Positions 21,020 through 33,730 of a DNA stretch of 64,000 nucleotides are shown here, piece by piece (the stretch's first letter is position 1; every line of letters begins with the position of its first letter). Location: contig NC_053187.1 of NCBI RefSeq assembly GCF_905163445.1, forward strand, positions 10,912,001-10,976,000, in the 5' to 3' direction. The position numbers and the translations under genes are program-made. The notes beneath the pieces were generated by a model. The model was not told the DNA's origin and did no database searches. It saw only the letters and a program-made list of their open reading frames with translations. The DNA comes from Pararge aegeria (taxonomy: Eukaryota > Arthropoda > Insecta > Lepidoptera > Nymphalidae).

Positions 21020-21348
21020 GTAAGGGCGCGAGGGCGCGCGGGTGCGGGCGGGGAGGCCGCGCGTGCGTGCCGCGGCCGCGCCCGTCGGTAGAGCGCCGTG
21101 TCGCGAAGGCAGTCTAGTGCCGCGCGGCGCTGCGCCCCCAAGCCGAGCGCTCCGTGCCGCTTACGTGCCGCTGCGTGCCGCTCGAGATCTACTATGCGAC
21201 TCGCGTGTTGCGCGTGCTCGTGTTGTGGTGCTTTATGATGGTACGGCATGAAAGTGCAAGATATGCGGACGTTCCGTGAGCGACGCCCTGCTAGATTCGC
21301 TACCGCCACAAGTGGGCGGAGAGACGGGACGCTTTCTCGGCTGCTCAG
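21020..21348 (+). promoter_or_regulatory. GC-rich block: candidate promoter and 5' non-coding exon of gene B
   Basis: This is one of only two strongly GC- and CpG-rich blocks in an otherwise AT-rich window; the other is the gene B start exon. It ends in a near-consensus donor, CTCAG|GTGAGC (GT at 21349), on the + strand. No protein in any frame looks real. Inferred: transcription start region plus 5' UTR exon of gene B, spliced over about 27 kb to 48462. Alternatives are the first exon of an unrelated transcript or a CpG-rich repeat. The exact start site is not visible. Confidence 0.45.
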
Positions 21349-22889
21349 GTGAGCGGCCTCTCTTATCTCACGTCGCTGGTTAAAGACGCTGCCATCTCGG
21401 GGTCGATAAAAAATGCCTAACAAATTAATGGGTATGACCTTTTACCGCCGATTTGGTGTGTGCTACGTGAGCCGCGTAGAATTCGTAGGCCCGCTACACT
21501 CTACCCTCATATGCATGTAGAGATGGATTCTGTATGTGTTGCTTTACATGATGTAATAGCGCATTTTCAGAGCCGAATATTTAAACGATTTACCACATTG
21601 CAACCAATAGAAACAAAGATTACTCTAGTTGATGTTTTTTGCTGAACCACCTTTCATATAGCTTAAATATTTAGTCTTTTTTTTTATCCATATTCCTGTA
21701 TCAATATTGGAATATGTATTTGTCAAAACATGTAGGTATTTTAAATAAAGTATAATTTTGTGTAAAAAGTGTAGCGCAGATAGTCAGTGAGATGGTAGAT
21801 ATTTTATTTCTAAATATAAACTTCATTAAAACTGTATTCAGATGAATCTTAATTAGGTTTTGAGGCAACCTTTCATCAAATCCCACGTTAATGAGAAAGC
21901 ATATTCTAAAGATTTCTGACATATCACGCAACAAACAGTTCGTGTGACACTTAATTAAAAAAATAATCTGTACGAGTTTATTTACAAAATACTATAGGTT
22001 AAATAAAGTACATAGAAATGTTTTTTTCCGATCATGAATTCGTCACTCGACTATTAAGATTTGATTGATTAGCTTTCTTAAGTACGGAGAATAAAGAGGC
22101 AAAAACTATTTTGGAAATACCAATAAGTTCATCATAATATTTCCCATTCGATAAACTTGTTATTTTCCCTGTAAGAGTTTAATAACCTATTTAGGTTCTG
22201 TCATATTTGATGATAATTCAAAAGAAAAAAAAACCTCTTTTACAATTTTCAGATGAAACCTTTTTATATGATAGACTACTTGATGTGGTAATCGAACTTT
22301 AATTTTAATCACCCTCATTTAGACTCTTTTACAATATAAATAAGAATATTTTAAAATGTCGTAGTCAAGATCATTAGAGAAATATCGAATTTTTCGCAAA
22401 CCTAGGACGATTGCTATGGATTAAATAATAGGAAACTAAGACATTTTTTTTGCAATCCTAGACTAACTTTGGATTTCGGTGAAATAAATGCGAAATCTTT
22501 CTTAGTTTCCAATATTCATCTTTCCCTTTGTAACCAATCTAGATTTTTTTCGCAAAGATTCGATTTAACTTCGTTGTTACGAGTCTCGTTTCAAGATATA
22601 TTTTTCACTAGTGAAAATGCCGCCCAGTAAAGCGCCACCGGGTCCAACAGAGTTTTTAAACCAACCAGGAACCCATTCAAATATAAACAAAATTTTATCA
22701 AAATCGGTCTAACTGCTTAGAAGGAGCTAGGTGACAAAAATAATTACATTCGTGTATATTAGTTTTCTTATTATTCCCTAGACTTCCGAGAATATTTCAA
22801 GACCTTAAATAGCCAAATCGGTCCGGCCGTATTGGAGTTTTAGTGGCACTAATGAATAGCAATGACTTTACGTGTAAATACATTTCTGC

Positions 22890-23173
22890 AAGCGGTGAAA
22901 GCCCAGTGGGTAGGACTTCGACTTTACTTTCGAGAGGGGCGAGTACGAATCCCAACACGCACCTTTAACTTTTCTAAGTTATGTGCGTTGTAAGCAATTA
23001 AAATATCATTTGCTTCAACAGTGAAGGAAAAACATCTTGAGGAAACCTGCATTCATGAGAGTTCCTCATAATGTTCATAGAGGTGTGTGAAGTCCACCAA
23101 TCCGCAGTGGGCCAGTGTGGTGGACTACGCTTTAACCCCTTCTCATTCTGGGCCAGTAATGGCTTGATATGAT
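22890..23173 (+). mobile_element. SINE family 1
   Basis: It runs from agcggtgaaagcccagtggg to gggccagtaatggcttgata, then tgatga. A short internal deletion lies near the 3' end. Confidence 0.85.
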
Positions 23174-23613
23174 GAAGTGAACTTATTGTAACTTGGTCAT
23201 TCAATTACGTTATTAATATAGATTATCTGACGCAAAAACATCCTATTTATAGATCCAATACGTCACTAATGTTGTTTTTAATATAATCGAAGCCAAGCCG
23301 GCGGGGCTTATGCGTAAATCATAACAAGGAAATACATCGTGACTCGGTGCGTTTTTACTGCTTGGTTCGTCACGCAATATTGGGAATACAATGTTATCTT
23401 CCAGTCGATAAGTTTGTGCTGTCGTCATCAATCTCGTGCCTTCAACTACGAATACAATACATCCAATACGTAATAACGGCTGGTTTTCGATTCGTTTTTT
23501 ATAAACCTGCCTAAGCTCAGTTGATTAAGAAATCAGAAGTATTAACGTACTATAATATATTTTGTGTGCCAAAAGCTTGTCGTAGACACTTTTAAATATC
23601 CCAATAATCATTA

Positions 23614-23850
23614 TCTGAAGCGGTGATACCATGGTGGTTAGGACTTCTGTCATAGTATCGAATAAATCTCCAGCATCTCTAACTTTTCGAAGTTTTGTGC
23701 GTTTTAAGCACTATATATAACTCGCTTTACCGGTTAAGGAAAACATCGTGCGGACACCTACATCCCTTCTCTTTTTCCAACGTATTTAACTACGGCCTAA
23801 AAACTTCTCATTCGTGGTCGTTTGTGGGTATGTACGGGGTTAATATCAAA
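23614..23850 (+). mobile_element. SINE family 1, degraded
   Basis: The head gaagcggtgataccatggtg is clear; the body has deletions, and the tail gggttaatatcaaa is decayed. Confidence 0.65.
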
Positions 23851-24502
23851 TAAATTTTGACAGTTATTGATTTTCGGGTATACCGAAGGGAGTATATCCT
23901 ATTCGTTCTCAGGTTAACGTTGAAATATTGCTATTGATTTATTAACGTACTTTTTGGTACACATACGAACCACATCAGTTCCAAGATGGGACGCCTAGAA
24001 GGTTTGCCTGGTTAGTACAGTGATTGTAAAAAAATATGGGTATGAGAAAAGAAAGATATGTCGTGAAATACACAACCATAGAACACCTTGCATGTGTTTG
24101 ACAGAACAAAACTTAGTCGCTCCCAATTGGCGTTCGGAAACCTAGAAACTTGAACTCATCAGCGTATACCAAAACTTAATTCTAAAATACTGCAACTGCA
24201 AAATGTTACAAAATAAAACTTTATTTGTGCAAAACCTCAGGCAAGCTCTAAACGTGAATAAAGCATCCCTTTTCCCCCACCATCCCACTCCCCGCCGCTT
24301 CACCGCTCTTAATGCTTTTGCAAATAGTGCTCTCGATTATATCTCTAGTTGCACTGAAGCGATTAGATGAGACGTTTTCTTCTATACCCATTGTTTTTTT
24401 TTCTTTCAACAGCGACCCTGTTCATATGTCTAATGTCTACTATATATTGATAAAAAATAGAGGTAAAATGTTAATATCTAAAACTGAAGTAACTATCAAG
24501 TC

Positions 24503-24544
24503 CACTAGATAAAGGCTGTTTTATAAAACAGCATTTATCTAGTG
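24503..24544. repeat. 42-bp near-perfect palindrome
   Basis: The arms cactagataaaggctgtttt(a) and its complement match 20 of 21, with no loop. Confidence 0.9.
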
Positions 24545-24814
24545 CGCGCTACGTGGTACATGATCTGCGACAGCACATAACAAAACAAAATTTTTATAAT
24601 AAAAATGACATTTGTAATAACTTCAACTGCTCATCAATTTTTACAGGATTTGTTGTGTTCTTCGGGTACTTATCAACCATTTTTAAGAACGACAACCCGT
24701 GAAATACCTATTAATTGTGTAGTTCTGTTGACTATCCGAAACATTTTCATCAGTTTTACGACCAAATGATCTTTTTTGAGTGAAAATGCACAAGTTTCTA
24801 TTAAAAATTATCCC

Positions 24815-25022
24815 AATTGCTATAGGTGGGTCTATAATAGTCGAAGACTTTCCTCGATTTCTCCGAGTTACCCTCCATTAGATCACCACAATGGGACCAC
24901 CTTGGAGGTATACCGTTTCAAACGAAAGAGGTTCTTTTCAAATCGGTTCATAAATTACAGAGTTCTGAGGTAATGAACCTAAAAAAAAGCACAACCAAAT
25001 AAAGACCCTCCTCCTTTTACTT
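24815..25022 (+). repeat. dispersed repeat, copy of 850-1190
   Basis: It shows the same ordered blocks as the copy near 1 kb, in the same orientation, without the insertion seen there. No coding capacity. Confidence 0.5.
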
Positions 25023-25079
25023 AATTAAGTAAAAAAAAATCTCTGTTTCAAAACTTCCCTAACATCTGGTTAGTATTTG

Positions 25080-25215
25080 TAACTAGCTGTTTCCTGCGAT
25101 CTGTCCGCGTTTAATATGTTTTTTTTACAAATTTTGTGGGAACCGTTTGTTTTCCTGGTTTGAAAAGTAGCCTATATTACTCTCGGTCCTTGCAACTAAC
25201 TCTGCGGTCCCAGTT
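25080..25215 (-). repeat. Lep1/LINE-like fragment, minus
   Basis: It reads aactagctgtttcctgcgat, then gggaaccgtttgttttcctg and agtagcctatattactctcg, the complement of the usual 3' end; an end fragment only. Confidence 0.55.
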
Positions 25216-25237
25216 TTTATAATTTATATGATTTGCC

Positions 25238-25483
25238 CACAGAATTAAGAACACACAGAATCCGTGTACACGACTAATATAAGGACATCGAAAACCACTA
25301 CAGTTTAGAGTTGTTTGTCGAACAAACCGGTATTCACTTCATGGGATAATGAGAAAAAGTTTGTGAGCTAGCAATGTTCCGGATGTAAAGTGAGACGTGC
25401 GCGGGAGTTTTTACTGTTTTTGGACAGAATGCACTGCTTACAATAATGGCTGAATGAAGATTCTATATGTTCTTAATTCTGTG
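25238..25483 (+). mobile_element. MITE, 246 bp, 24-bp TIRs, 8-bp TSD (hAT-like)
   Basis: TIRs begin cacagaattaagaacacaca; the right end is its complement with two mismatches in 24. It is flanked by perfect 8-bp duplications GATTTGCC at 25230-25237 and 25484-25491. Known: 8-bp duplications are typical of hAT (also P) elements. No transposase; non-autonomous. Confidence 0.88.
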
Positions 25484-26414
25484 GATTTGCCATAGTACAG
25501 GTCATTCTAAAAACTGCAATTGCGAAATGCAATAAAATAATACAACGCTAATGCAAAACTTTAAGCAAACGCTAATCCATACTAATGTTATAAATTGAAA
25601 AGTGTTTCGGTTTGTTCGTTTGTGACCTACGATCTGCTTAACCACTGCACTTCCCATTACATGGGAAATATACTCGCAGTTTAAAGTATCTGTGGTTGCC
25701 ACTGATCGAACACGGTACACGGTATCGAATAAAAACCGATCTTTGCGAAATTGGGCATAGCTTGGATTTATGCAGTTTTTATCCCGGTAAAATTAAAAGA
25801 TGTAGTTGTGGGCATCAGCCAGTTGTTAATAAAGCATCCCCATACCTCTTTTGACTTGCTGGCTTCAGCGCTCATAAGGCTTTCGCAAATAACGCTCTCG
25901 ACTACGATCTTCGGAGCGATATGATATCTTTAATAGTTTGTCCTGCCACTATTTTTACAACTTCGTACGTCTAGTGGTTCTCATGGTGGACTTTGAGGTA
26001 TGATTCGAAGATCGGATGCAATATTGTTAGTTATAGAGTTTTTCTGTTGAGAAATTATTATAGTCGATGAAAAGTAAACACACACACCCACACACATACA
26101 CAGTGATTATTTTTATCGTTTTGCATCGAAAGCCCCTTTCGTTTATCAAATCTAAAGTAACTATAAGCAATATTCAAAATAATTAAAGTTAACTGCACCA
26201 GTGACCAAGTTGGAATTAATAATTTGGTAGTAGCAAATCAAATAATGTACCTATTCGCATGTTTTTTCTGCTACATGAAACCGCAATTGATTCAATTCAT
26301 ACCGGCGCCGCACCGCGCCGCTAACACTCCATATAGGATGTTTTTTAAACCATAATTTTCTAAATATCTCTATTTTCTCATTATTTTTACCATTGTATAT
26401 TGGCAGGATAAATT

Positions 26415-26466
26415 GGGTTACTGTTGGAAAAAGTCACCGTGGGTTACGGTCGGAAAAAGTCACCGT
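26415..26466 (+). repeat. two tandem 26-bp units
   Basis: gggttactgttggaaaaagt+caccgt and gggttacggtcggaaaaagt+caccgt are adjacent, differing at two positions. Confidence 0.9.
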
Positions 26467-26725
26467 GTAATTTAGTGCTGAATACAGCAAACGATGGGCC
26501 AGGCATGGGATTACCGCATCATGTCAACTAGGCATGTGCCTCGAGATGGCATTTTCAGTCATTTTCTTCAAACGTGCTCTAATATTTATCCCTCTACACG
26601 AATACCACACTGCCACATAAAAGTTGCGACCTCAGTAGTCGCTATGGACGTAGGTTGGACGTCACGGTTCTGCCTTTGCTTCAGTCACTTATTAAGCTTC
26701 ATTTCAATTACCTTCTTGTTTGGTG

Positions 26726-27934
26726 TAGTGTTGCCCAAATTCAGTCTTGGTCTTGCAGTCTTGGTCTTGTTCTTGCGTTTTTGCAAGACCAAGACCAAGA
26801 ACAAGACCGCGTATTTTTAGCAAGACCAAGACCAAGACTGACCGTGCAAGACTTGAGCAAGAACAAGACATAGCCTGCAAGACTCTTGCGTCTTGCAGCT
26901 AGGACTTAGCGCTATTTCACGGAGTAGTTAGGTGTAACAGTTCGGTGTATAGGTAGGTAGGTACGCTTAGGAATTCTATGAGACGCAAAAAACTATATCA
27001 AAGAATATGAAAAACTGGACCTATGCGCATTACGACTAATACCATAAACATAGCGAATAAAAAAATATCTATTAAAATCAAACTGAGTGCATGCATAGTT
27101 ATGTTTTAACCATCGGCACTTTGATAATGCGGCATCAAAGGTTTTGTACTTACTTCTCAAAGAAATTTGCCGCTTTTCGGAAGTACATGGTTATGATACA
27201 CGCGCCGGCGGCTTCTTTTGAAATCTAAAACAATCGTTGCCGCCGCGCCGAAATCATAACATTTGACACTATTCATGCAAAATAATTTCGAATTTTAAGA
27301 GTACCTACAGGTGTTCCAAAGAATAAATAAGTTTCAGAGTACTTAGAATGAAAATGAATACATTATACTGATCACGCAAGTAGTATTATGATTAGGATAA
27401 AATGGTGAGGATAGGTAGTAGATGTCATAATAATTCATTCTAGTAAGTAATTATAATATTGATTACTTATATGGTTTTAAACTAATTACTTAGGTACTAT
27501 TATTGTACATTTAGTCATTATATTTCTTAAGTTTTTACAAGTTGTTTTAGCAAATGTAAGCTTATAAATCATAAATGTTTATGAAGAAACAGTTACTTCC
27601 ATGGAAAACGACATATAGGTCAGTTGATTTTTCGAATTTCTTATCAAATCTTCAGTTATTTATTAATCTGCTTGATCTTTACTATGGCTATGTTAATTCA
27701 AGCTCACAATGTTCCAATTCTAATACGTTTTTCTAAGATTTAAAGTAAACTTTAATAAATAGTAATAGACTAATAGGTAATTGCAAGACTTGCAAGACTC
27801 TTGCTGCAAGACCAAGACCAAGACCAAGACTGGGAGCGCAAGACCAAGACCAAGACCAAGACCAGGTGTATTGGCGCAAGACCAAGACCAAGACTGGCTA
27901 AGTCTCGTCTTGTTCTTGCATTTGGGCAACACTA
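26726..27934. mobile_element. hAT-like non-autonomous transposon with CAAGAC arrays, 1209 bp
   Basis: It has perfect 15-bp TIRs (tagtgttgcccaaat and its complement) and perfect 8-bp target duplications GTTTGGTG at 26718-26725 and 27935-27942. Subterminal arrays of CAAGAC/GTCTTG hexamers lie at about 26741-26895 and 27785-27916. No transposase frame is seen. The 8-bp duplication and TIR style point to the hAT superfamily; subterminal repeats may be transposase binding sites (inference). Confidence 0.9.
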
Positions 27935-28529
27935 GTTTGGTGGCTACGTATACCAATACCTCTTCATCATATTCATAGCCTACTTCGCTCTAACAGTTGG
28001 GCACATACCAAATTTCCCATACAACTGAGGGTTTCGGAACTACACTAATGCGATGCGATGTTTATTTAAATTTCTGTCGAAATCTCTTTGCAATGTAAAT
28101 ATATCAGGTATATCTTTACATACAAATATGTCGTCACATGCAAGTAGATTTTGTATGCAACTTAGTCCTTGGCAAACATTTTTTAAACATTCCTAAACGG
28201 AAATACGAACAACGACCGTTTGCGTCGTTTGCATAATGATTTGCTTACGAAATGACATTCTGGCTTTTACGAAAAGGAAATATTTTGTACAGTTTAAAAA
28301 TAGGCACAGGTTAGGTATCAAATCACTCAAGTAGCAATTTCTTTGCAAATAATTTTGTTGAGGGACGTAGCGAATTTGGAATGCTATATTAGTTATTACT
28401 CAAGACAAAGCGGAGAAGGTATAAATGCGTTTGGCGTTAGAGATATGGGTGTTTGTGTATTACTATATTCCTTAAAACTAACAGAGTTTTAACGGGTTTT
28501 TGCAGGTATAACTTTTGGGAATGTCCATC

Positions 28530-28723
28530 CTTGCTAATATTATCACCGCAAAATTTTGTTTTTTTTTGTCCTTTCTTTAAGCACTAACTAACCAACCAAA
28601 TAACTTGATATTTCGCAAAAACAATTGAATGGAGAGTAATACGCTTTTATCCCAGGAAAATAAATGGTTCCCACTGGATTTTTGAAAAACCGTAACAAAC
28701 GCAGTCAACGCGGGCAACATCTA
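28530..28723 (+). repeat. Lep1/LINE-like fragment
   Basis: It contains tgctaatattatcaccgcaa at the 5' side and ggttcccactggatttttga, then acgcgggcaacatctag at the 3' side; a decayed copy. Confidence 0.55.
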
Positions 28724-29403
28724 GTAAATAGGTAGGTATAGTAATTTTAACAGCTATATCACAAGGGGCCAGGTTATTTTTTAAATTTTATGAACTCGTC
28801 ATTCTTTCTTGATAGGGATCGGTATAACTATCGGCAGTCGGTTTAACACACGGTTCCCCGCGACTTCGTCCGTATACAATTAATGATAAGTAAAATTTCC
28901 ACTCTGAATTATATACCACGACCTATCACGTCTCAATGACCGTGTGCTCTTTTTTCTTTGTTTGCTAAGGGTCATAGCGCACCTTTAACCTATAAACGTT
29001 TTTAGGGATTGGACTATGGAAATCAAATACAAAAATGAAACCTAGTGATAAGTACGTTCAAACAAACAAAATAACAATCTCTTTATCATTGGTTTAGCGC
29101 TTATTTATTGGTACCGATAAATAGTTTTACAAAACTTGCATTTGTCGACTAATAAAAACAACAAATTTAACACTTCATTGGTTGTTGTATGTACGAAATA
29201 CCCCAAAATCTATTATCATTACTATAAAAATAGTTTTGTACTCTGTCAAATAAGTGATTTCCAACATCACCTAACTAGCTAATGTGATGTTATAAAAAAA
29301 TTATTGACCCCTATTTGCTAGTATACAGCAATTGATTCAATCAATTTTTTTTTTAACAAATTTCACATAATGTTTGTGAATTTTGATTACGTATTTACAT
29401 TCC

Positions 29404-29700
29404 AAAGCCGCGATAGCCCAGCAGTTAGGACTTCGGCTTCACTTACGGGAGGCAGATTTCGAATCCTAGCACGCATCTGTATGTTATGTGCGTTTTAAGT
29501 AATTAAATAATTGTTTGCTTTATAGGTAAAGGAAAACATCGTGATAAAACCTGCATGCCTGAGAGTTCTCCATAATGTTCTCAAAGGCGTGTGAAATCTA
29601 CCAATCCGCACAGAGCCAGCATGGTGGAGTACGGCCTTAAACCTTCTCATTGTGAAAGGAGACCCGTGCACTGCAGTGGGTCGATACGATTATGATAATA
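29404..29700 (+). mobile_element. SINE family 1
   Basis: It runs from gccgcgatagcccagcagtt through gagagttctccataatgttc to tgcagtgggtcgatacgat. Nearly full length. Confidence 0.85.
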
Positions 29701-31029
29701 ATTTACATTCCTTAATTCCGATGCAGATCTGACTGATTAAGAGTAGGACAAAATGCAATTTCACCCATGTAAACTCTTTAACACTTCGCGTTCTTTCAAT
29801 AATACTTATATTTTCACGTAGATTCACAACAGTTAATAAACTTCTTAGAATGCGATTACAAGATTACTAAATGGCAAACTTTGCTCCGAACTAGTACTGG
29901 GAGGACGAGCCCTTGTCATTGTAATAACTCTTTCCTCAGGAAATAAAACTCGGTAGAGCAACTGTGTTGGTTTTTTACGTATCGGTAATAGCGGTCACTA
30001 TTTGTTACAGGCAAAAATAATATTGTGCTAAACTGCCTATTCAATGAAGTTCTAAAAGTGGTCGTAAGTTTAAAACAAAAATAAATCACAGCTTAATACT
30101 TATTAACTTTACCATAAAAATAGCATATAATATTTTTTACGATAATTGGAATTTTGACGAAAATTATTTAAAAAATTGATGCTGACGTGGCATTCAGATC
30201 GAAACCTTAAGATAGGCACAAACACGTATACCTTTTGCCTGGACCGGTACTTGGTTCTATCAAAATTCCTACGAACATAACTGATCTTTCAAATAGTAAG
30301 TGTGTTAGTGAAGAAAGCCTTCTTACCTGAGATTTAAAGAAGTTTGCAGGTCTTAGTTAATGGCGGAATATATACACTTTGATTTTTATAGTATTCTCGA
30401 ATACTTTTAGCAATGTATTTTCTTATTATTGATTTATTTCTGTAATGATATTTGATTTTTTTTTTTTGAAGTCATAATCGATCACAAGCATCGAATTTTT
30501 TATTATTATTGTATTTTTGTAGATTTATAAGAAAAAGTTGTTCTTAAATTGGCTTTCATAATTGAGGTTCACATTGCCCTTTAAACTTAAATAATAATAG
30601 TTAACTAAATAAAGAATCGAATAATAGTTTCATTGATTAGTATATAGCTTATATGAACAATTATTCGAACCAGTTGTTTTGTAAATTAATCTATACATTT
30701 TAAGCTGATGAGTACAATTTGCTTACACAATCGTACCGCTGGATGTGATTGAGTGCATAATGTTGGTATGTATGTAAGAAGATATTGGTGGGTCACAGAG
30801 GCGCGGTCGCGACAATCCGTCGCCTCGTGGCAGTGCCAGCTACCTCACCCCTATATGACTAAGCTGGTATGAATGTTGAAACCAGCTATGCTAGTTCCCA
30901 TATTATACTACCATTTAAACGTATTATCGCGTTAGGTGAAATGCATTTTTGCTAAATAGAGACTGCGCGTTCCAACCTCATTCTCGCGAAAATTATTAAG
31001 TTTTGGTAGAAGATTGGAGGTTTATGTAA

Positions 31030-31232
31030 TACTAGCTGCTGTCTGCTTTCTTTGTCCGCGTTTTTTATATTTTTTTTTATAAATCCTTTGGGATCCGTTG
31101 ATTTTCCTGGGATGAAAATTATCTAGTGTTACTCTCCGTCCCTACAACTAACTCTGTGTCAAAAATTAGGCAGATTGGTAGCTTAGTTAGGGCGTGACGG
31201 AAGGACACCTAGACATTTATAATACTAGTAAG
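31030..31232 (-). repeat. Lep1/LINE-like copy, minus
   Basis: It runs from actagctgctgtctgctttc via gggatccgttgattttcctg and gttactctccgtccctacaa to catttataatactagtaagg; most of the element is present. Confidence 0.6.
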
Positions 31233-31909
31233 GTTTTTTTTTAAAGTTTACATCTGGTAATGTCATGGTGAAATAAAAAAGAAGCCGACTAAGCAGCAGT
31301 GGCGTTTGCTACACAGATAAAATAGAAAAATTCTCCTATGAAACGAATAATTAAAAAAAAAACTTTATATACGATATGCTTGTTTGTTTATATGAAGTAC
31401 TAACTAAGGCCACAAAATGATAATGATTTTGCTTCAATACCTAGCACTTCCATAATATTATTAATCCTGTGTCAAAGTACCTATAACTAAATAAATTTTA
31501 AGCTGTTATTATGGATACCATAATATGACGTTGCGTTCTACGCTTGGAGTTTTTTATTAATATTTGGTGTTATGGAATAATTAAAACGTAACATCAAGAC
31601 CTCTCAGCACCTTGCAATCAGTGCAGGCTTAAAGGCTGATAATTTGAAATAGGTGAAAAAATATCAATACGAGTTATGAAAAACCTTTAGGCTGGGCATT
31701 ACTTTTATGCTTGTATGGAATACCCGAGACTCTCAGGTGCCAAAGATCCAAGTTTACCTACAGGGGAAAATGTTCCTGAAATGCACATTGCGAGATACAA
31801 CATAAAAAGTCAAATTTAGTTCATAATTAAACATTATTGGGCAACTGAATATGCCCTAAGCTATAGATAGATCAAAGAATCACTTTAAAAACCATGATTA
31901 ACTGTTATC

Positions 31910-32226
31910 ATACTACAATCTTAACCCCATTTATATCATAAAAAAACATTTTTGTCACCAAAGGCTGTTAGGGGGTTAAAACCGCCATTGCAATGTTTGT
32001 GTAGGCAATAAATATTGCCATCAATAAATAAATTAAAATAAGAAATTTGTTTTTTGCTAAATTTGTACCATAAACTTACCGAAAAAATCATTCTAAAATG
32101 TAAAAGTGGAGTTATCCTAAGTTTCTTGGTGGTAGTGCAAACAGACAGACTTGAGGTTTCAAAAGTGCTTATACAGTAAACCTACTTAATATGAATAAGT
32201 TGTAAATTTAAATATGAATTAGAGGC
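31910..32226 (+). repeat. LINE-like 3' region
   Basis: It ends acagacagacttgaggtttc, then aaaagtgcttatacagtaaa, a tail form also seen at 53036-53088. No open frame. Confidence 0.45.
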
Positions 32227-33526
32227 CAGAGCAACTACAAAATATGTCTGTTATAAATAGCTGACGCGCGAGTCAATTGACCCATATTGTTTATTATTTC
32301 AAGCTCTATAATATTTCAATACAATAGCTTAGTTGTTAGAGGAGCGGAACACTCAACATAAAACAGCCACTTTGGCGCCAAGTTTTTCGCAAACGGTAAT
32401 AATTTCTTAGAAAAACTATTAAAGATGAATGTTTTAAAAAATTCTTATCCCCACGTCAAGTCCCACTCGTGGCGATTCGTAAGAATTAATTTTTCAATAT
32501 TCACTTTTCAGGTAACAGATACAGTAAGAATATCCTAATTCTCAAGTTATTTGAATACTGGCTGTTGCGACAATTAAAAATTTATTTCTAAATTTTCAGT
32601 TCGATTTTGATGTATGAGAACAAATTACAGTAGGAATACTAATTTTATTCTTTATAGAAATACATGCTGTATTAATTAAATATACCTTTTCTAAGTATCA
32701 ACTTTGTAGTTTAAATAAATTGGATGTAATATAAAGATGAACAGACAAAAATTTGTTAATAAACGAGGCATAACGTATGCAGTATTTTGTCACACAGACA
32801 GCACGTTTCAAAAGTCAGAGCGTGATAAAACACCGCTTTACTATTCAGACGTTATGTCACGTTCATTAGTAAGAGTCCTTAGATTTTTTTCTCTATCTCT
32901 CTAAAGATGATCTCTCTGTTAATCTTTATATCACATCCAATTTATTTAAACTATATAAAACTGATACTTATGTGTGTAGGATATAAGGTATTCTCGTTTC
33001 GAATACAGAACCCTAAAAATAGAACATTTTTGTATTGGAAAATAAATTTCACTGAAAAGGCAATGAAATAATAATTTGTTTCAATAGGTACCTACCTATT
33101 TCCATCTGATATGAGGCCGTAGCTCGCAGGCGTTTTGTAACGTTCGTCCGTGTTCTACCGTCCGTATCATATTTAGAATTCATTTTTCTGTACTTATTAC
33201 TCACAATTTTATTCTTCTGCATGAGTGTATGTCGTTTACATACACTCTTGCAAAAGAATAAAGTTATATAAATATAGTAATGTATATGTACTTTTAATGC
33301 TCATGAATTCTCTGGCAAACAAACTTAAATCCTTATTTTTCTCGCCTCCTTGCAATCCTAACTTCCTAATGCTAACTAATATAACAAATGCGAATGTGAG
33401 TTTGTTAGGTTGTTACGCTTTCAGCCGATTATGATGAAGTTTTGCATACGTATACAGGTTCTCAGTGGTAAAGTAAAGGATATAGGAAACCTCTCATGAT
33501 TCAACATTTTTCTTAATTTTTATCCA

Positions 33527-33730
33527 ATTTTGACGGCTGATTGGCACAGTGGGCAGCGGGTTCGATTCCCACAACTGGAAAATGTTTGTGTGTTGAACAT
33601 GATTGTTTTTCAGTACTTATCTGTGTTTCATAAAAATATTCATTAGTTTTCTTAGTACCCAGCTAGCTACGCTTACTTTGGGGCTAAATGGCGATGTGTG
33701 TATCATCGTAGTATATTTATTTATTTAGTT
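33527..33730 (+). mobile_element. SINE family 3 (tRNA-like head, gatggcgatgtgtgt body)
   Basis: It contains gcgggttcgattcccacaac, then gaaaatgtttgtgtgttgaa, cataaaaatattcattag, ctacgcttactttggggcta and aatggcgatgtgtgtatc, ending atatttatttattta. Confidence 0.75.

Noticed and set aside
20950..21423. 157-codon minus-strand ORF in the GC-rich block
   Set aside because: Open only because GC-rich DNA has few stops; composition is low-complexity Arg/Ala, and the + strand has a clear splice donor instead.
26494..27978. Lys-Thr, Gln-Asp and Leu-Gly-Val repeat proteins around 26.5-28.0 kb
   Set aside because: Translations of the CAAGAC arrays inside a transposon, not genes.
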